Source of the DNA: Spirochaetaceae bacterium
GTDB taxonomy: Bacteria > Spirochaetota > Spirochaetia > SZUA-6 > Fen-1364
Assembly (NCBI GenBank): GCA_003170115.1
Contig: PMZS01000194.1
Coordinates: forward strand, 1-38,074
Direction: 5' to 3'
Length of the DNA stretch: 38,074 nucleotides
In this document: in pieces, positions 25,701 through 33,921 of the stretch
How positions within the stretch are numbered: the stretch's first letter is position 1
Layout: every line of letters begins with the position of its first letter
The notes under the pieces: generated by a model
Told to the model about the DNA's origin: nothing
The model's database searches: none
Seen by the model: the letters and a program-made list of their open reading frames with translations, nothing else
Made by a program: the position numbers and the translations under genes

Positions 25701-27500
25701 CGCCAGGGTGGCCCACCCCGGCTGCAGGTTATACGTGTAACCGACGATGTCCTTGTCTCCCGCGGACACCCAGCGAACCGTGAAAGAGTTCGCGTCGATC
25801 GGGTGCGAATGAGCGTCACGATGGTCCGGCGGCTCCGCCGGCGCCGTGAGTATGAGCGATCCGTCGGGGGCAAGCACTTCGAAGCTCACCGCGCCAGGAG
25901 GGGTTGCGTCTCGTACGTACGACACTGAAGACGGTGTCGTCGACACGTTTCCCGCGAGGTCCTCGGCGATGATGGAGAACGTCCAGGTCCCGTCCCTGTC
26001 GACCTTTTGCGTGGAATACAGCGCCTTTCCCGTCGATGTGAGCCCGGATACTGACTGCCTTTGCTTCTCGACCGTGGTGACACCGTCGCTGTACGTCCAG
26101 CTGTACCGGTACTCCCTGATGCCGGAAGGGTCGGGCGGCTGGGGCTCGGTCCAGCTCACCGTCACGGTTTCCCTGTTCGAGGGCTGCCCCGGCACGAAGT
26201 CCACCGGCCTCACGACCGGTACTCCCACCGATGTGAGCGGCCGCAGCTGGACGAGCGCTGATGGACTGCTGGAGGAGGCCTGGTTCTCCCAGAAGATGAA
26301 CAGCGAGTTCCTGAACTGCACGGCATGCGGGAAAATCGCGTTCACGACATCCGTATTCTGGAGGAGCTGGGACTGCCAGGTCCTGCCCTTCTGCGAGAGG
26401 GTGATGCGGGAGGTTCCCTTCGACCCATCCGCGAAAAGAACGTATTCCTGTCCGCGGAGCTGCAGGACGTGGGCGAAACGGGACGGCGAATCGGAGGCAA
26501 CGATTTCCGGTGCCGTCGTGATGGTTCCCTGGGCATCCAGGCGCGCTGACCAGATCTGCGGGTCGATCTTGCCAAAATCGGAACGTTCCCAGACCAGCGC
26601 CAGGCCATCACCGATAGCCGCCACCTGCGGCCGCTCGTTTTCAAACGCAAGCGGATCCGTACCGAAAATGGCCCTGCCGCCAATCAGTGTCTTCTCTGAT
26701 GTGAGGGGGCGTGCCGGGTCCCAGGCGGCCCCTCCGTCCGAGCTTCTCTTGACGTAGAGCTGCCACGTGCTCGTCATGTCCGAGCGGTTCGCGCGGGACT
26801 CGAAGACGACGTACTCTCGACCCTGCAGGGTGGCGTGCGCAGGCTGCAGCTGAGGGCCGCCAATGCCATCCGCGGCATTTGTGAAGGGTGCGAGCTCGGA
26901 CCACGAGCGGCCGTCCCGTGAATTGCTGAACGCAAGAGTGACGGATCCGGAGGCGATATCCGCGTTGTGGGAACCCTGGGAAAGGAGCAGGAGGAATCCT
27001 CCTCCGTTCGTCGTGTAGAGGTGCGGTGCGCCTATGGATGCCTTTGCCAGGATCCGCTGCACCTGCTGGAAGGTGGCCCCCCTGTCCGTGGACTGCAGGA
27101 TCACCGCCTCACTGTCCGATGCCGCCACCGCCACCAGGATCCGGTCGTGCGAATCCATCACCATGGAGTACATGCGGGGATCGCTTCCCTCGGTGACCTC
27201 GGTGTAATGAATCGGGCCGAAGAACCGGGAGTGCGTGTTCCACGTCACGCCATCGGAAGAGACCGCAACTGAGAGGAAGATGTCGCCGTTGGTGCGATCC
27301 GTCTGCGATCGGGGCCGTATCTCCTGCCACGCGAGCCCCATAAGCGACGAACCGACCATCGAGCTGCTGGAGGACATGCCCGGCGGCACGAAGACATGCG
27401 GATTCTCCCAATACAGCGTCTGAGCCGCTCCTGGCGATGCGGCCGCCAGGAGAGCCGCGAGACACGTCGCGAGCCGTGAAACTGTGCGGCGCCTGCTCAT
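22710..27500 (-). CDS. large membrane sensor: periplasmic propeller and Ig-like domains, HAMP, SpoIIE/PP2C phosphatase
   Basis: The 1596-residue protein begins with a signal peptide (cut after PGAA). A long region (to about 430) carries sialidase/BNR-type repeats (SSDGVTWNT, STDRGATFQQ, NSRDGRSWSE, SSDGGAAWDP). Several Ig/fibronectin-like domains follow to about 780, with WTFSIIAEDLAGNVS and YVLTVQALDRAGNMS. Membrane spans lie at about 787-812, 863-885 and 1125-1150, then a HAMP region. The output domain has the PP2C metal-site motifs: GVSGDYFDF (Asp1258), CDVSGKGVSAALIM, LATDGFEEA and a final DDLTILVL. It should dephosphorylate a Ser/Thr-phosphorylated partner such as an anti-sigma antagonist, but no such gene is in the window. 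It is coupled by ATGA to the gene before it. Confidence 0.85.
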   Translation of the reverse strand: MSRRRTVSRLATCLAALLAAASPGAAQTLYWENPHVFVPPGMSSSSSMVGSSLMGLAWQEIRPRSQTDRTNGDIFLSVAVSSDGVTWNTHSRFFGPIHYTEVTEGSDPRMYSMVMDSHDRILVAVAASDSEAVILQSTDRGATFQQVQRILAKASIGAPHLYTTNGGGFLLLLSQGSHNADIASGSVTLAFSNSRDGRSWSELAPFTNAADGIGGPQLQPAHATLQGREYVVFESRANRSDMTSTWQLYVKRSSDGGAAWDPARPLTSEKTLIGGRAIFGTDPLAFENERPQVAAIGDGLALVWERSDFGKIDPQIWSARLDAQGTITTAPEIVASDSPSRFAHVLQLRGQEYVLFADGSKGTSRITLSQKGRTWQSQLLQNTDVVNAIFPHAVQFRNSLFIFWENQASSSSPSALVQLRPLTSVGVPVVRPVDFVPGQPSNRETVTVSWTEPQPPDPSGIREYRYSWTYSDGVTTVEKQRQSVSGLTSTGKALYSTQKVDRDGTWTFSIIAEDLAGNVSTTPSSVSYVRDATPPGAVSFEVLAPDGSLILTAPAEPPDHRDAHSHPIDANSFTVRWVSAGDKDIVGYTYNLQPGWATLADYVQSRVPLLAPPARVVTNTTDLVFSNKDNGVYVLTVQALDRAGNMSPPSTIALELGHYQVVTRVDLVTTQRDPVLGTVKVTIFGRGFRDNGPISSIYLDRGHRNPPWDIQLEPAPPLTITDRQISGITLDDNRESGSYRIGLLQKRPTGQEVLYFTPGAMFDFQSPGTVKVGNFQILLPKWIVGPSPRYVFSFDGLLVVLVVALLAALSVLAFRKIVALALEGAAVRAEVVALLESRPNPHWEERKNRMQALKKKGIGLRLKFTLLMVILVTMIVLIVSIPLGYQTVSRQRASLATGLQDSANILLGALASSAESLFLQQEQGFFGAVGMSNLRSTMADAVFTTISGPDHAFRPTDPKDAIWDSDEKRFADEQKAGTFRRGTETVNDELARSVIPALQKKIDSEGATKLASLVEEYRNLQGQAKALQGKTDGDSKAKLKAVNDRLAQTGTDIDTQAKNLYSSSGTLQPFDPNSRLSPTYLFYKPVVFYNRAQNLADTTFYQGMIRLQVRTDTINRQIEGSIRVIVSFAGLIALVAIALGILGAIIMASITVTPIRRLARGVAIIRDTDDKEQLKDHNIEVGTRDEIGLLAETVNEMTQGLVKAAIANKELLQGIDVQKRFLPLVKDKTGGETSTAEEENPRLEIYGYYKGAKGVSGDYFDFRRLDDTYYALIKCDVSGKGVSAALIMVEVATLFINYFRNWPKRKDNIAQIKDPQARQRALKELERLEPLVYTINDMVEERGFIGRFAALTVCLYNSATGVATICNAGDTKINTYSVEKRSTVHGKLPDSPAAGMFPTMLVDMKTPYRQVQHSLANGDALFLATDGFEEAHRNFRDANFREMKCDEPGLAEGQEHLDTHKKGSPTEELGEARIDGIINSVFSRGRYTLTRSHNPIPDEELLFDFSACQGTAREAVLALVSVEKVYRMVPDPRLGAESKVTMESKVADFLKEHFLQYERYFSHRVESEQATGYATFTHAQEDDQYDDLTILVLRRK

Positions 27501-30500
27501 GATATGTTCAGCTGGACCTCGAGCCGCTTCTTGAGCCTGAGCAGGGGTCCGTAGGTCTTGTTCCGTGGCGACCTCGCGTCGTTCCAGATTCCCATGACCT
27601 TGTCGTAGGCGTCCTGGTAGGCGCCGGAAAGGAAGAGGCTGTAGGACTCGTTGTACGCCTGGGTGTCAGCCGGAGAAAGAGCCGCAAGGGCGGTGCTCCC
27701 CATCTTCGTGCGGATCAAACCGTCCAGCCTGACGGCATCCGTGCTGTCTGGATTGACGTGCAACGCCTGTTTCAGCAGGTCCAGCGCGCCCTGGTACGCC
27801 TCCTGGGTTCCCTGCTGCTGGAGTACATTCGCCTGCTGGACAAGGGCGGTCGATTGGGCGATCTGCTGGGCAGTCGGCGGGCGCCGCGCGAGACCAAGGG
27901 CGTACTCCAGTTCCTGGATCGTCCCCCTGGTCTGGGCGGCGAACTTCGGATCGAGCTTCGAGTAGTCAAGCAGCGCGAGGTAGGCGGTTTTCTGTCCTTC
28001 GATGTTGCTCGTGTCCGCCCCCATCCTCATGTACGTGGCAATCTGGGCCATGGCGTCTTTCTGGAAACCCGCCGGGTCCGTTTGTTTCTTGATCATGAGC
28101 TGGAGCACCTTCGCCGCCCCGTAGTTCGGGGCCACCGCGAGGGCGTCCTTCACATTCTGGGTGGCGTCGGCAAGCTTTCCGGCGGCCAGGTTGTCCTGGG
28201 CATTCTTGATGAAAGCATTCACCACGTCCGCCTTCGCGTCCAGCCGCGATATCTCCCGGCCCTGGCTGAGCTCGACCGCGGCCTGGATGGTGAGCCTCAG
28301 GTTGTCGAAGGGAGGATAGCTGGCTTCCTGGTTCTGGCTCCAGGCCCGCACCGCGGTATCCAGTGAATCGCTTGCCCCCAGGAAGTCCTTCACCACGATG
28401 AGCTTGTTGATCGCCGTCACCGCCTTCTGGGCCGCATCCACCGAGAGCTTGTTCTGGAGGTTCACGATCTGCCCATTGATCTCGTCCCGATCCCGCGTCG
28501 TGCGGTTCGCCGCGTGATCCGTGTACGCTTCCGTGAGGGATCTCAGATAGGCGGCGGTCGCCGGCTCGAGCGCCGAGGCCGCTCCATCGGGGTCTCCGCG
28601 GGCCAGGGCTGCCTGCGCCTGCGCGAAATTGTTGTCCCCTTCCCGGCTGGCCAGAGCCGCGTCGTCGACCTGGCGCAGCGCCGAAGCTGAGAGCGTGGTG
28701 ATGCGCGTCTTTTCCGCCTGTGCGGTCTGGAGGACGAGGTTGTACCCGCGCCGCTCGGAGCTGCCCTCAAAGAGGGCGGTGAATTCCGGAGCCGCCTTCA
28801 CGTATGCGTTGTCCGATTGGAGCTTCTGCTCGTGCGCGACAATGTCTGCGATCAGGGAATCGAGATTCCCGTCGGCGGTCTTCAGGACCTCGATGGCCTG
28901 ATCGGGATGCTTCACGGCAAGCCCTGTGCCGGAGGGGAGTTGCCCGTTCACTGTGCCATCCTTCAGGTCTTCGGCCCGTGTCCGGAGAGCCACTGCGTCA
29001 TCAAGGCGCTTCGGGAACGCGGCACCGCCAATGAAGGCGATCCTCAGCGCGTAGGCAACATCACGAGACCTGAGGTCGGCGGCCGCGAAAGCCCGAAAAA
29101 GAGACGACATGTACACCGCGGAATCGCCGAGTGAAGCGGCCGCATCAATCACATCCGCCTTGGATTCCCACGCTTTTCCTCGCGCCGACCACGCGGCGTC
29201 CTGTAATTGCGCCTCGCTCGCTCGGCGCGCCAGGCTTACGCGGGCCGACGCGAGCTGCACTGCTTCGGCCGCAAGGCTCACTGATGAAGCATCCGCGCCG
29301 GCCGAAAAGGAAGGCGCAGCGGGCATCGCGTCCAGGTCTTTTCTGTACACGATCAGCAGCCGGTATCCCCGAGATTCCGCGGCGTACTCCTGCGCCACCA
29401 GGGCACGACCGAGCGCCTCCTTCATCGCGCGGGATTCCTCGTCGGAGAGCTTCCATCCCGATGCAGCGTTCATGCCGAACCGCGCCGAGACGAGAGCCGC
29501 CGCCCTGGCAGCAAGGATGCTTTTGGAAGGGATTTCCGCGAATGCAGCGTCCGCGGCAGCAAGCCCTCCCGATTCGTACGCGGCTCGCGCGGATTCGAAT
29601 ACAGCGGTGACAGCGGAGTTGGTGGCGTCTGCCATTTGTTGAGCCTCACCTGCCCAGAGGAGCCGCAGCGCGGGGGCGATGCCTTCTGTTCGGCTCTCTC
29701 GGCCCCGGCAGAGCCACACGAGGTATCGGAGGTACAGGTTTACCCTGCTCTTGTCCGAGGAAAGCTGGATCGACCGGCTGATTTCGGCAATCGAGGAGGT
29801 CCAATCGCGGACGAGGCCCTCCGCGGCGGCGGCCTGGAGGAGTGGCGCTGTGGTGGCGTCGAATTGCGCAGCCCGGTCCTGCGCGGTGCTCTCGGACGCT
29901 GAAGGCAGGGCGAGAAGGGCCTGCACGGCGGGCAGGATCGCCGGGAGCGCGGGTGCCGATTTCTGCTCCTCCCTTGCGGCAGTGACAATGCCAGCGGTGG
30001 CCCGTTTGACGCTCGCGACTATGATCTCACCATAGCCCGCGGCTTCAAACTGGGACAGAGGAAGGGTCACACCCGCCTTCTCCGGATCGGTGAGTGGGAG
30101 AAGATACAGCGCAAGGGCGTCGGCGGCCTTCCCATCCTGCAGAAGGCCGTATGCGCGGTTCATAAGCTTGAGGAAACCAAGGAGCACCTCGGCCTGGCCC
30201 GTCATTCCGGCCGCCCGGGCAGGGTCGATCCGGTGCAGCTCGGGAATGAGTACCTGCATTTTCGCGACATCCCCGGCTTCGATCGCCTTGCCCAACTCCT
30301 CGAGCACGGCGTTGTAGTTCTGCATGACGACCATGATCTGTGTCATGAGCCGGCTCGTCTCGTCCCGCAGGTTCGGATCCTTGCGTTGAATCGTGGCCAG
30401 GAGCTTGAGAGCCCCCGAATAGTCCTGTTGCTGAATGAGTCTTTCCACGTCAGAAAGGCGCGCCTCCGGCTGTCCTCCCGCCCATACCACCGCGGTGACG

Positions 30501-30559
30501 GGAAGCCAGAGCGTGAGGCAAAGAATAAGCGCGCGGGCTTTCAGGCTATGCGTCGGCAC
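27497..30559 (-). CDS. large secreted helical-repeat (TPR-like) protein
   Basis: The protein is about 1020 residues with a signal peptide (HSLKARALILCLTLWLPVTAVVWA). The mature part is almost wholly helical and Ala/Leu/Gln-rich with TPR-like units, such as VERLIQQQDYSGALKLLATIQRKDPN near the start and QEAYQGALDLLKQALHVNPDSTDAVRL near the end. It is probably a periplasmic scaffold. Start choice: GTG at 30559, with GTG at 30571 as an alternative; the extra upstream frame lacks support and crosses the promoter. It overlaps the sensor gene by four bases, so the two products are likely to be made together and may form one complex. Confidence 0.7.
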   Translation of the reverse strand: MPTHSLKARALILCLTLWLPVTAVVWAGGQPEARLSDVERLIQQQDYSGALKLLATIQRKDPNLRDETSRLMTQIMVVMQNYNAVLEELGKAIEAGDVAKMQVLIPELHRIDPARAAGMTGQAEVLLGFLKLMNRAYGLLQDGKAADALALYLLPLTDPEKAGVTLPLSQFEAAGYGEIIVASVKRATAGIVTAAREEQKSAPALPAILPAVQALLALPSASESTAQDRAAQFDATTAPLLQAAAAEGLVRDWTSSIAEISRSIQLSSDKSRVNLYLRYLVWLCRGRESRTEGIAPALRLLWAGEAQQMADATNSAVTAVFESARAAYESGGLAAADAAFAEIPSKSILAARAAALVSARFGMNAASGWKLSDEESRAMKEALGRALVAQEYAAESRGYRLLIVYRKDLDAMPAAPSFSAGADASSVSLAAEAVQLASARVSLARRASEAQLQDAAWSARGKAWESKADVIDAAASLGDSAVYMSSLFRAFAAADLRSRDVAYALRIAFIGGAAFPKRLDDAVALRTRAEDLKDGTVNGQLPSGTGLAVKHPDQAIEVLKTADGNLDSLIADIVAHEQKLQSDNAYVKAAPEFTALFEGSSERRGYNLVLQTAQAEKTRITTLSASALRQVDDAALASREGDNNFAQAQAALARGDPDGAASALEPATAAYLRSLTEAYTDHAANRTTRDRDEINGQIVNLQNKLSVDAAQKAVTAINKLIVVKDFLGASDSLDTAVRAWSQNQEASYPPFDNLRLTIQAAVELSQGREISRLDAKADVVNAFIKNAQDNLAAGKLADATQNVKDALAVAPNYGAAKVLQLMIKKQTDPAGFQKDAMAQIATYMRMGADTSNIEGQKTAYLALLDYSKLDPKFAAQTRGTIQELEYALGLARRPPTAQQIAQSTALVQQANVLQQQGTQEAYQGALDLLKQALHVNPDSTDAVRLDGLIRTKMGSTALAALSPADTQAYNESYSLFLSGAYQDAYDKVMGIWNDARSPRNKTYGPLLRLKKRLEVQLNIS

Positions 30560-30575
30560 AGAACCCCACACTGGT

Positions 30576-30604
30576 ATTATCGACGAAATGCCATGGCTGG
30601 TCAC
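30576..30604 (-). promoter_or_regulatory. promoter of the TPR/sensor operon
   Basis: GTGACC at 30599-30604 and GATAAT at 30576-30581 with a 17-base spacer. It lies divergent from the UPF0164 gene. Confidence 0.45.
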
Positions 30605-30671
30605 CCCTAATAGCACCGCCTCCCCAGCATCTTGCGGCTGCCTCTCTATGGAATAACGCACCGCGCCGATG

Positions 30672-30677
30672 TATACT
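30672..30677 (+). promoter_or_regulatory. -10 element before the UPF0164 gene
   Basis: TATACT stands four bases before the ATG at 30682 and ten before the next in-frame ATG at 30688. No good -35 is visible. No Shine-Dalgarno stands in between, so a leaderless start at 30688 is possible. Confidence 0.35.
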
Positions 30678-30681
30678 CTGA

Positions 30682-31926
30682 ATGGAAATGCGTATCCGGC
30701 GGCCGGCCCTCATCCTCGCCTTTCTCGCGACGACACAGCTTGCCACCTGGGCCCAGCAGAATTTCTACTCCGGCTGGACGAGCCTGCTGCAGTCCATGGC
30801 GGACAGCAATACAGGGCTGCGCTCCTTCCCCACCCTGCTCATCCCGATGGGAGGGCTCGCGGAGGGAATGGGAACCGCCTACACTGCCGTTTCACGTGAC
30901 GCGGGCTATATAGAGTTCAATCCCGCGGGCAGCTCCATCCTGCCGACCTCCGAGCTTGCGCTGTACCACCATAGCTGGATCGCCGACTCGAACCTTGAAG
31001 GGGTGGTGTATACCATCAGGTTCGACGACCTGGGAATCGGTTTTGGAGGCAAGTTCCTCTACGTACCATTCACCGCGTACAACGAATGGGGCGCGGCCGT
31101 CGCAAACAACTACATCAGCGAGACCGTTGGCACACTGAACGTTTCCTACAACTTCCTCTCAAGCTACTATTTCTACGGGGTGGCCGTGGGAGCAAATATC
31201 AAGGTTGCCTACCGCAATATCCCCGACATTGCTTCCCTGTCCGTCTACAACCAGTCCGCGCTCGCCTTCATGGCGGACATCGGCGCTCAGACCAGCTTCA
31301 ACCTGCTTAAGTTTTACAATTCGCAGTCCAAAAACTTTTCCGTGGGCCTCGTGGTGAAAAACCTCGGTATCTCCACTCTCTCGGACGAGTCTCTCCCGCA
31401 GATGGCAACCGCGGGGCTCGCGTGGACGCCTCTTCGGCCGTGGACAATCGCCTTCGATTTCACTTACCCGTTCAGCTTCCCCGGTCAACCGCCCGCGGAA
31501 GTCTGGAATGTCGCGATCGGCACGACGGTCGCACTGACGAGCTTCCTCTCGGTCCAGGGAGGCGTCCTCATGAAGGCGGACAACCCGCGAATCAGCGTCG
31601 GGGCGGCCCTCACCATCGGGACCCTCGCGCTGACCATGAATTACAACCTGGATCTCAGCGGCTCCCTGAATCCCGTGGACAAGTTCAGCGTGCAGGCGAA
31701 GTTCGACCTGGGGGACTCGGGCCGATCGGCACGCGCCCAGGAGGCGGAGGCGGTGTACCTGCAGGGCGTCGAGGAGTTCGCCAATGGGAATTACGAGCAG
31801 GCCCTCGCCCTCTGGCAGGAGGTGTTGAAGCTCGACCCGAAATATCTGCCCGCGGCGGACAACATCCGCACCGTGCAGCGGACCATCGCCCTCCAGGAAC
31901 AGACCCAGACAGCGACGCCGAAGTAG
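30682..31926 (+). CDS. UPF0164 (PorV/FadL-like) outer-membrane protein with a C-terminal TPR
   Basis: The 414-residue protein has a signal peptide (cut near TWAQ). A barrel starts with the family block SFPTLLIPMGGLAEGMGTAYTAVSRDAGYIEFNPAGSSIL, seen in UPF0164 proteins of treponemes (from memory TP0856/TP0858 and relatives) and in PorV. Strands follow up to about residue 345. The last ~60 residues form a single TPR (AVYLQGVEEFANGNYEQALALWQEVLKLDP), presumably in the periplasm. The family is FadL-like and may admit fatty acids or other hydrophobic compounds. It is divergent from the TPR/sensor operon and is followed after seven bases by the rex fusion. Confidence 0.85.
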   Translation: MEMRIRRPALILAFLATTQLATWAQQNFYSGWTSLLQSMADSNTGLRSFPTLLIPMGGLAEGMGTAYTAVSRDAGYIEFNPAGSSILPTSELALYHHSWIADSNLEGVVYTIRFDDLGIGFGGKFLYVPFTAYNEWGAAVANNYISETVGTLNVSYNFLSSYYFYGVAVGANIKVAYRNIPDIASLSVYNQSALAFMADIGAQTSFNLLKFYNSQSKNFSVGLVVKNLGISTLSDESLPQMATAGLAWTPLRPWTIAFDFTYPFSFPGQPPAEVWNVAIGTTVALTSFLSVQGGVLMKADNPRISVGAALTIGTLALTMNYNLDLSGSLNPVDKFSVQAKFDLGDSGRSARAQEAEAVYLQGVEEFANGNYEQALALWQEVLKLDPKYLPAADNIRTVQRTIALQEQTQTATPK

Positions 31927-31933
31927 CCCGCAG

Positions 31934-33076
31934 GTGAACGGGAGAGACCCACTCGAGTCCGCCGAGCATCCCATCCCCGAGCAGACGCTGCGGCGTATTC
32001 CGCTCTATCACCAGATTCTCGCCGAGATGCAGGCACGCAGCGAGGCCTACGTCTCCTCCCGGCATCTGGCCCAGTTCTTCCGCATCGACGATACGCAGGT
32101 CCGCAAGGACGTCTCCCTCATCGGCTACAAGGGCAAGCCAAAGGCAGGCTACTCGATCCTTGGTCTCAAAAAAGCAATCGAGGAATTCCTCGGGATCAAC
32201 TACGAGAACACCGCCATCCTCATCGGCGCCGGACGGCTCGGCTCGGCTCTCAGCCAGTATCCCGGGCTGGCCGAATACGGACTGCGGCTGGTGGCGATTT
32301 TCGACAATGACGCGGCCCGGACCGGCACCGTGCTGGGCACCTTCACCATCCTCCCAATGGAGTCGCTCCAGAGGGTCGTGCGGAGCTTCGACGTGGGTAT
32401 CGCGATCCTCTGCGTCCCCAAGGATGCCGCCCAGAGCGTTGCGGGCCGCGTGGTCTCGCTTGGCATCAAAGCGATCTGGAACTTCTCCCCGACCCAGCTC
32501 ACCGTCCCCGCGGATGTCATCATCCGGCACGAAAACATCGCGCTGGGCCTCGCAATCCTTTCTCACTACCTGAAGCGCCGGAAGAAGCAGGATTCCTCCG
32601 CCTCGGCGGCCGGGGTCAGGGAGAACCCGCCGCAGAAGCTCATCGATATCTTCGCTCGCTGCCAGCCGAAACGGGAGTTTCTCGTCCAGATCCTTGAAGA
32701 AACCCAGAAAGCCCTCGGATACATCTCGCGGGAATCGATCGGCCACATTGCCGATTTCCTCAACATCTCCCCTGAGCGGGTCGTGGAGGCCGCGGCATTC
32801 TACCCGCTTTTCCGCACCGAGCCCCCTGCCCGCTACCGCATTGCCCTGTGCCGGGGCGAGACGTGTTCACGCAAAGGGTCCGAGGACCTGCGCGAGGTCA
32901 TCGGGCGCGAGCTGCACATCGCTGATGGCGAGACGACCGCGGATGGAAAGTTCAGCCTGGAAATGGTCCCCTGCCGCGGCTTATGCGCCGAAGCGCCGAC
33001 CGTGAGCGTGAACGACCGCATTATCCCTGTACGGTCAGCCGAGGATTTCGCTTCCCACCTTCGCACCCTCGCTTGA
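31934..33076 (+). CDS. rex: Rex redox-sensing repressor fused to a NuoE-like [2Fe-2S] domain
   Basis: The 380-residue protein is made of two known parts. Residues 1-~215 are a full Rex: winged helix (AYVSSRHLAQFFRIDDTQVRKDVS), NAD(H)-binding GAGRLG and the C-terminal helix ENIALGLAILSHYL that swaps in the dimer. Rex leaves DNA when NADH/NAD+ is high. After a short linker, residues ~235-380 match the thioredoxin-like [2Fe-2S] subunit of NADH dehydrogenase/hydrogenase (NuoE/HydC): helical KREFLVQILEETQKALGYISRE, then ligands Cys306-x4-Cys311...Cys347-x3-Cys351. Stand-alone Rex is about 210-220 residues. I see no frameshift or internal stop, so this is a true fusion. The GTG start has no good Shine-Dalgarno; it may be coupled to the upstream gene. 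Confidence 0.9.
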   Translation: MNGRDPLESAEHPIPEQTLRRIPLYHQILAEMQARSEAYVSSRHLAQFFRIDDTQVRKDVSLIGYKGKPKAGYSILGLKKAIEEFLGINYENTAILIGAGRLGSALSQYPGLAEYGLRLVAIFDNDAARTGTVLGTFTILPMESLQRVVRSFDVGIAILCVPKDAAQSVAGRVVSLGIKAIWNFSPTQLTVPADVIIRHENIALGLAILSHYLKRRKKQDSSASAAGVRENPPQKLIDIFARCQPKREFLVQILEETQKALGYISRESIGHIADFLNISPERVVEAAAFYPLFRTEPPARYRIALCRGETCSRKGSEDLREVIGRELHIADGETTADGKFSLEMVPCRGLCAEAPTVSVNDRIIPVRSAEDFASHLRTLA

Positions 33077-33108
33077 CAGCGAATACCAGCTCGGATTCAC
33101 TGGCCCCC

Positions 33109-33921
33109 ATGCCAGACGCACCCGGCGCATTCGCGCGTCTTCTCGCCATCATCCAGCGGCTTCGCGGTCCTGATGGATGTCCCTGGGACCGCGAGCAGAG
33201 CCCTCGGACCCTCCGGGCCTCTCTGATCGAAGAGGCTTGGGAGTGCGTGAGCGCAATCGACAACGCCGACGATCCGAACACGGAGGAGGAGCTGGGCGAC
33301 CTGTATCTCCTTGTGACGATGATGGCGTGGATGAAAGAGCAGGAGGGCACTTTCACGGTCGAATCGGCGCTCACGCATATAGCCGATAAGCTGGTCAGGC
33401 GACACCCCCACGTTTTCGGCGGGGCAGCGCGCGGGAATGCCGAGCAGGTACTCGTCCAATGGGATGCGATAAAGGCTCAGGAGAAAACCTCGAGAGCAGT
33501 TCCCGCCTCGTCGCTGGACGGCGTGCCGGCGTCATTCCCTCCGTTGGAGAAGGCGGCGAAGCTCCAGAAGAAGGCCGCGAAAGCAGGGTTTGACTGGCCG
33601 GGCCCGGAGCCGGTGTGGGACAAGATCGATGAAGAGCTGGGCGAGCTGCGCAGCGCGCTTCAGGCCGGAGCCCCGGTGGAGATCGAAGCGGAGCTCGGCG
33701 ACCTCCTGTTCTCCGTGGTCAACCTGTCACGGCTGCTGGAAGTGGATCCCGCCCTCGCGCTCCACCGCACGAACGTGAAGTTCGAGCGCCGTTTCCGAGA
33801 GGTGGAACGGAGACTGGCGGAAGAAGGGGCCACGCCGGTGGAGGCGGGGCTTGTTCGGATGGACGCGCTCTGGAATCAGGTCAAGGCTGAAGAATCGGAT
33901 GCACAGAATACCTCAAAATAG
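33109..33921 (+). CDS. mazG: nucleoside triphosphate pyrophosphohydrolase MazG
   Basis: MazG hydrolyses NTPs to NMPs and PPi, cleaning the nucleotide pool. The 270-residue protein has the family's two tandem domains: LRGPDGCPWDREQ, EEAWECVSAID...EEELGDLYLLV in the first, and KIDEELGELRSAL...EAELGDLLFSVVNLSR in the second. Both carry the EExxE and ExxD metal-binding motifs. ATG at 33109; a consensus TTGACA (33073-33078) overlapping the rex stop and a weak TTCACT could give a leaderless mRNA, otherwise it is read through from rex. Its 3' end overlaps the convergent radical SAM gene by 46 bases. Confidence 0.93.
   Translation: MPDAPGAFARLLAIIQRLRGPDGCPWDREQSPRTLRASLIEEAWECVSAIDNADDPNTEEELGDLYLLVTMMAWMKEQEGTFTVESALTHIADKLVRRHPHVFGGAARGNAEQVLVQWDAIKAQEKTSRAVPASSLDGVPASFPPLEKAAKLQKKAAKAGFDWPGPEPVWDKIDEELGELRSALQAGAPVEIEAELGDLLFSVVNLSRLLEVDPALALHRTNVKFERRFREVERRLAEEGATPVEAGLVRMDALWNQVKAEESDAQNTSK

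Noticed and set aside
6445..27500. A sporulation programme, suggested by SpsF-, GerMN- and SpoIIE-type genes
   Set aside because: These names come from Bacillus homologues. The domains are general and no true sporulation gene is present.
31685..32746. Minus-strand open frame of 353 codons opposite the UPF0164 and rex genes
   Set aside because: It lies across two well-supported plus-strand genes and shows no domain.
31900..33110. A Rex operator near the rex fusion
   Set aside because: I looked for a TTGTGAA...TTCACAA-like palindrome in the short gaps around the gene and found none.
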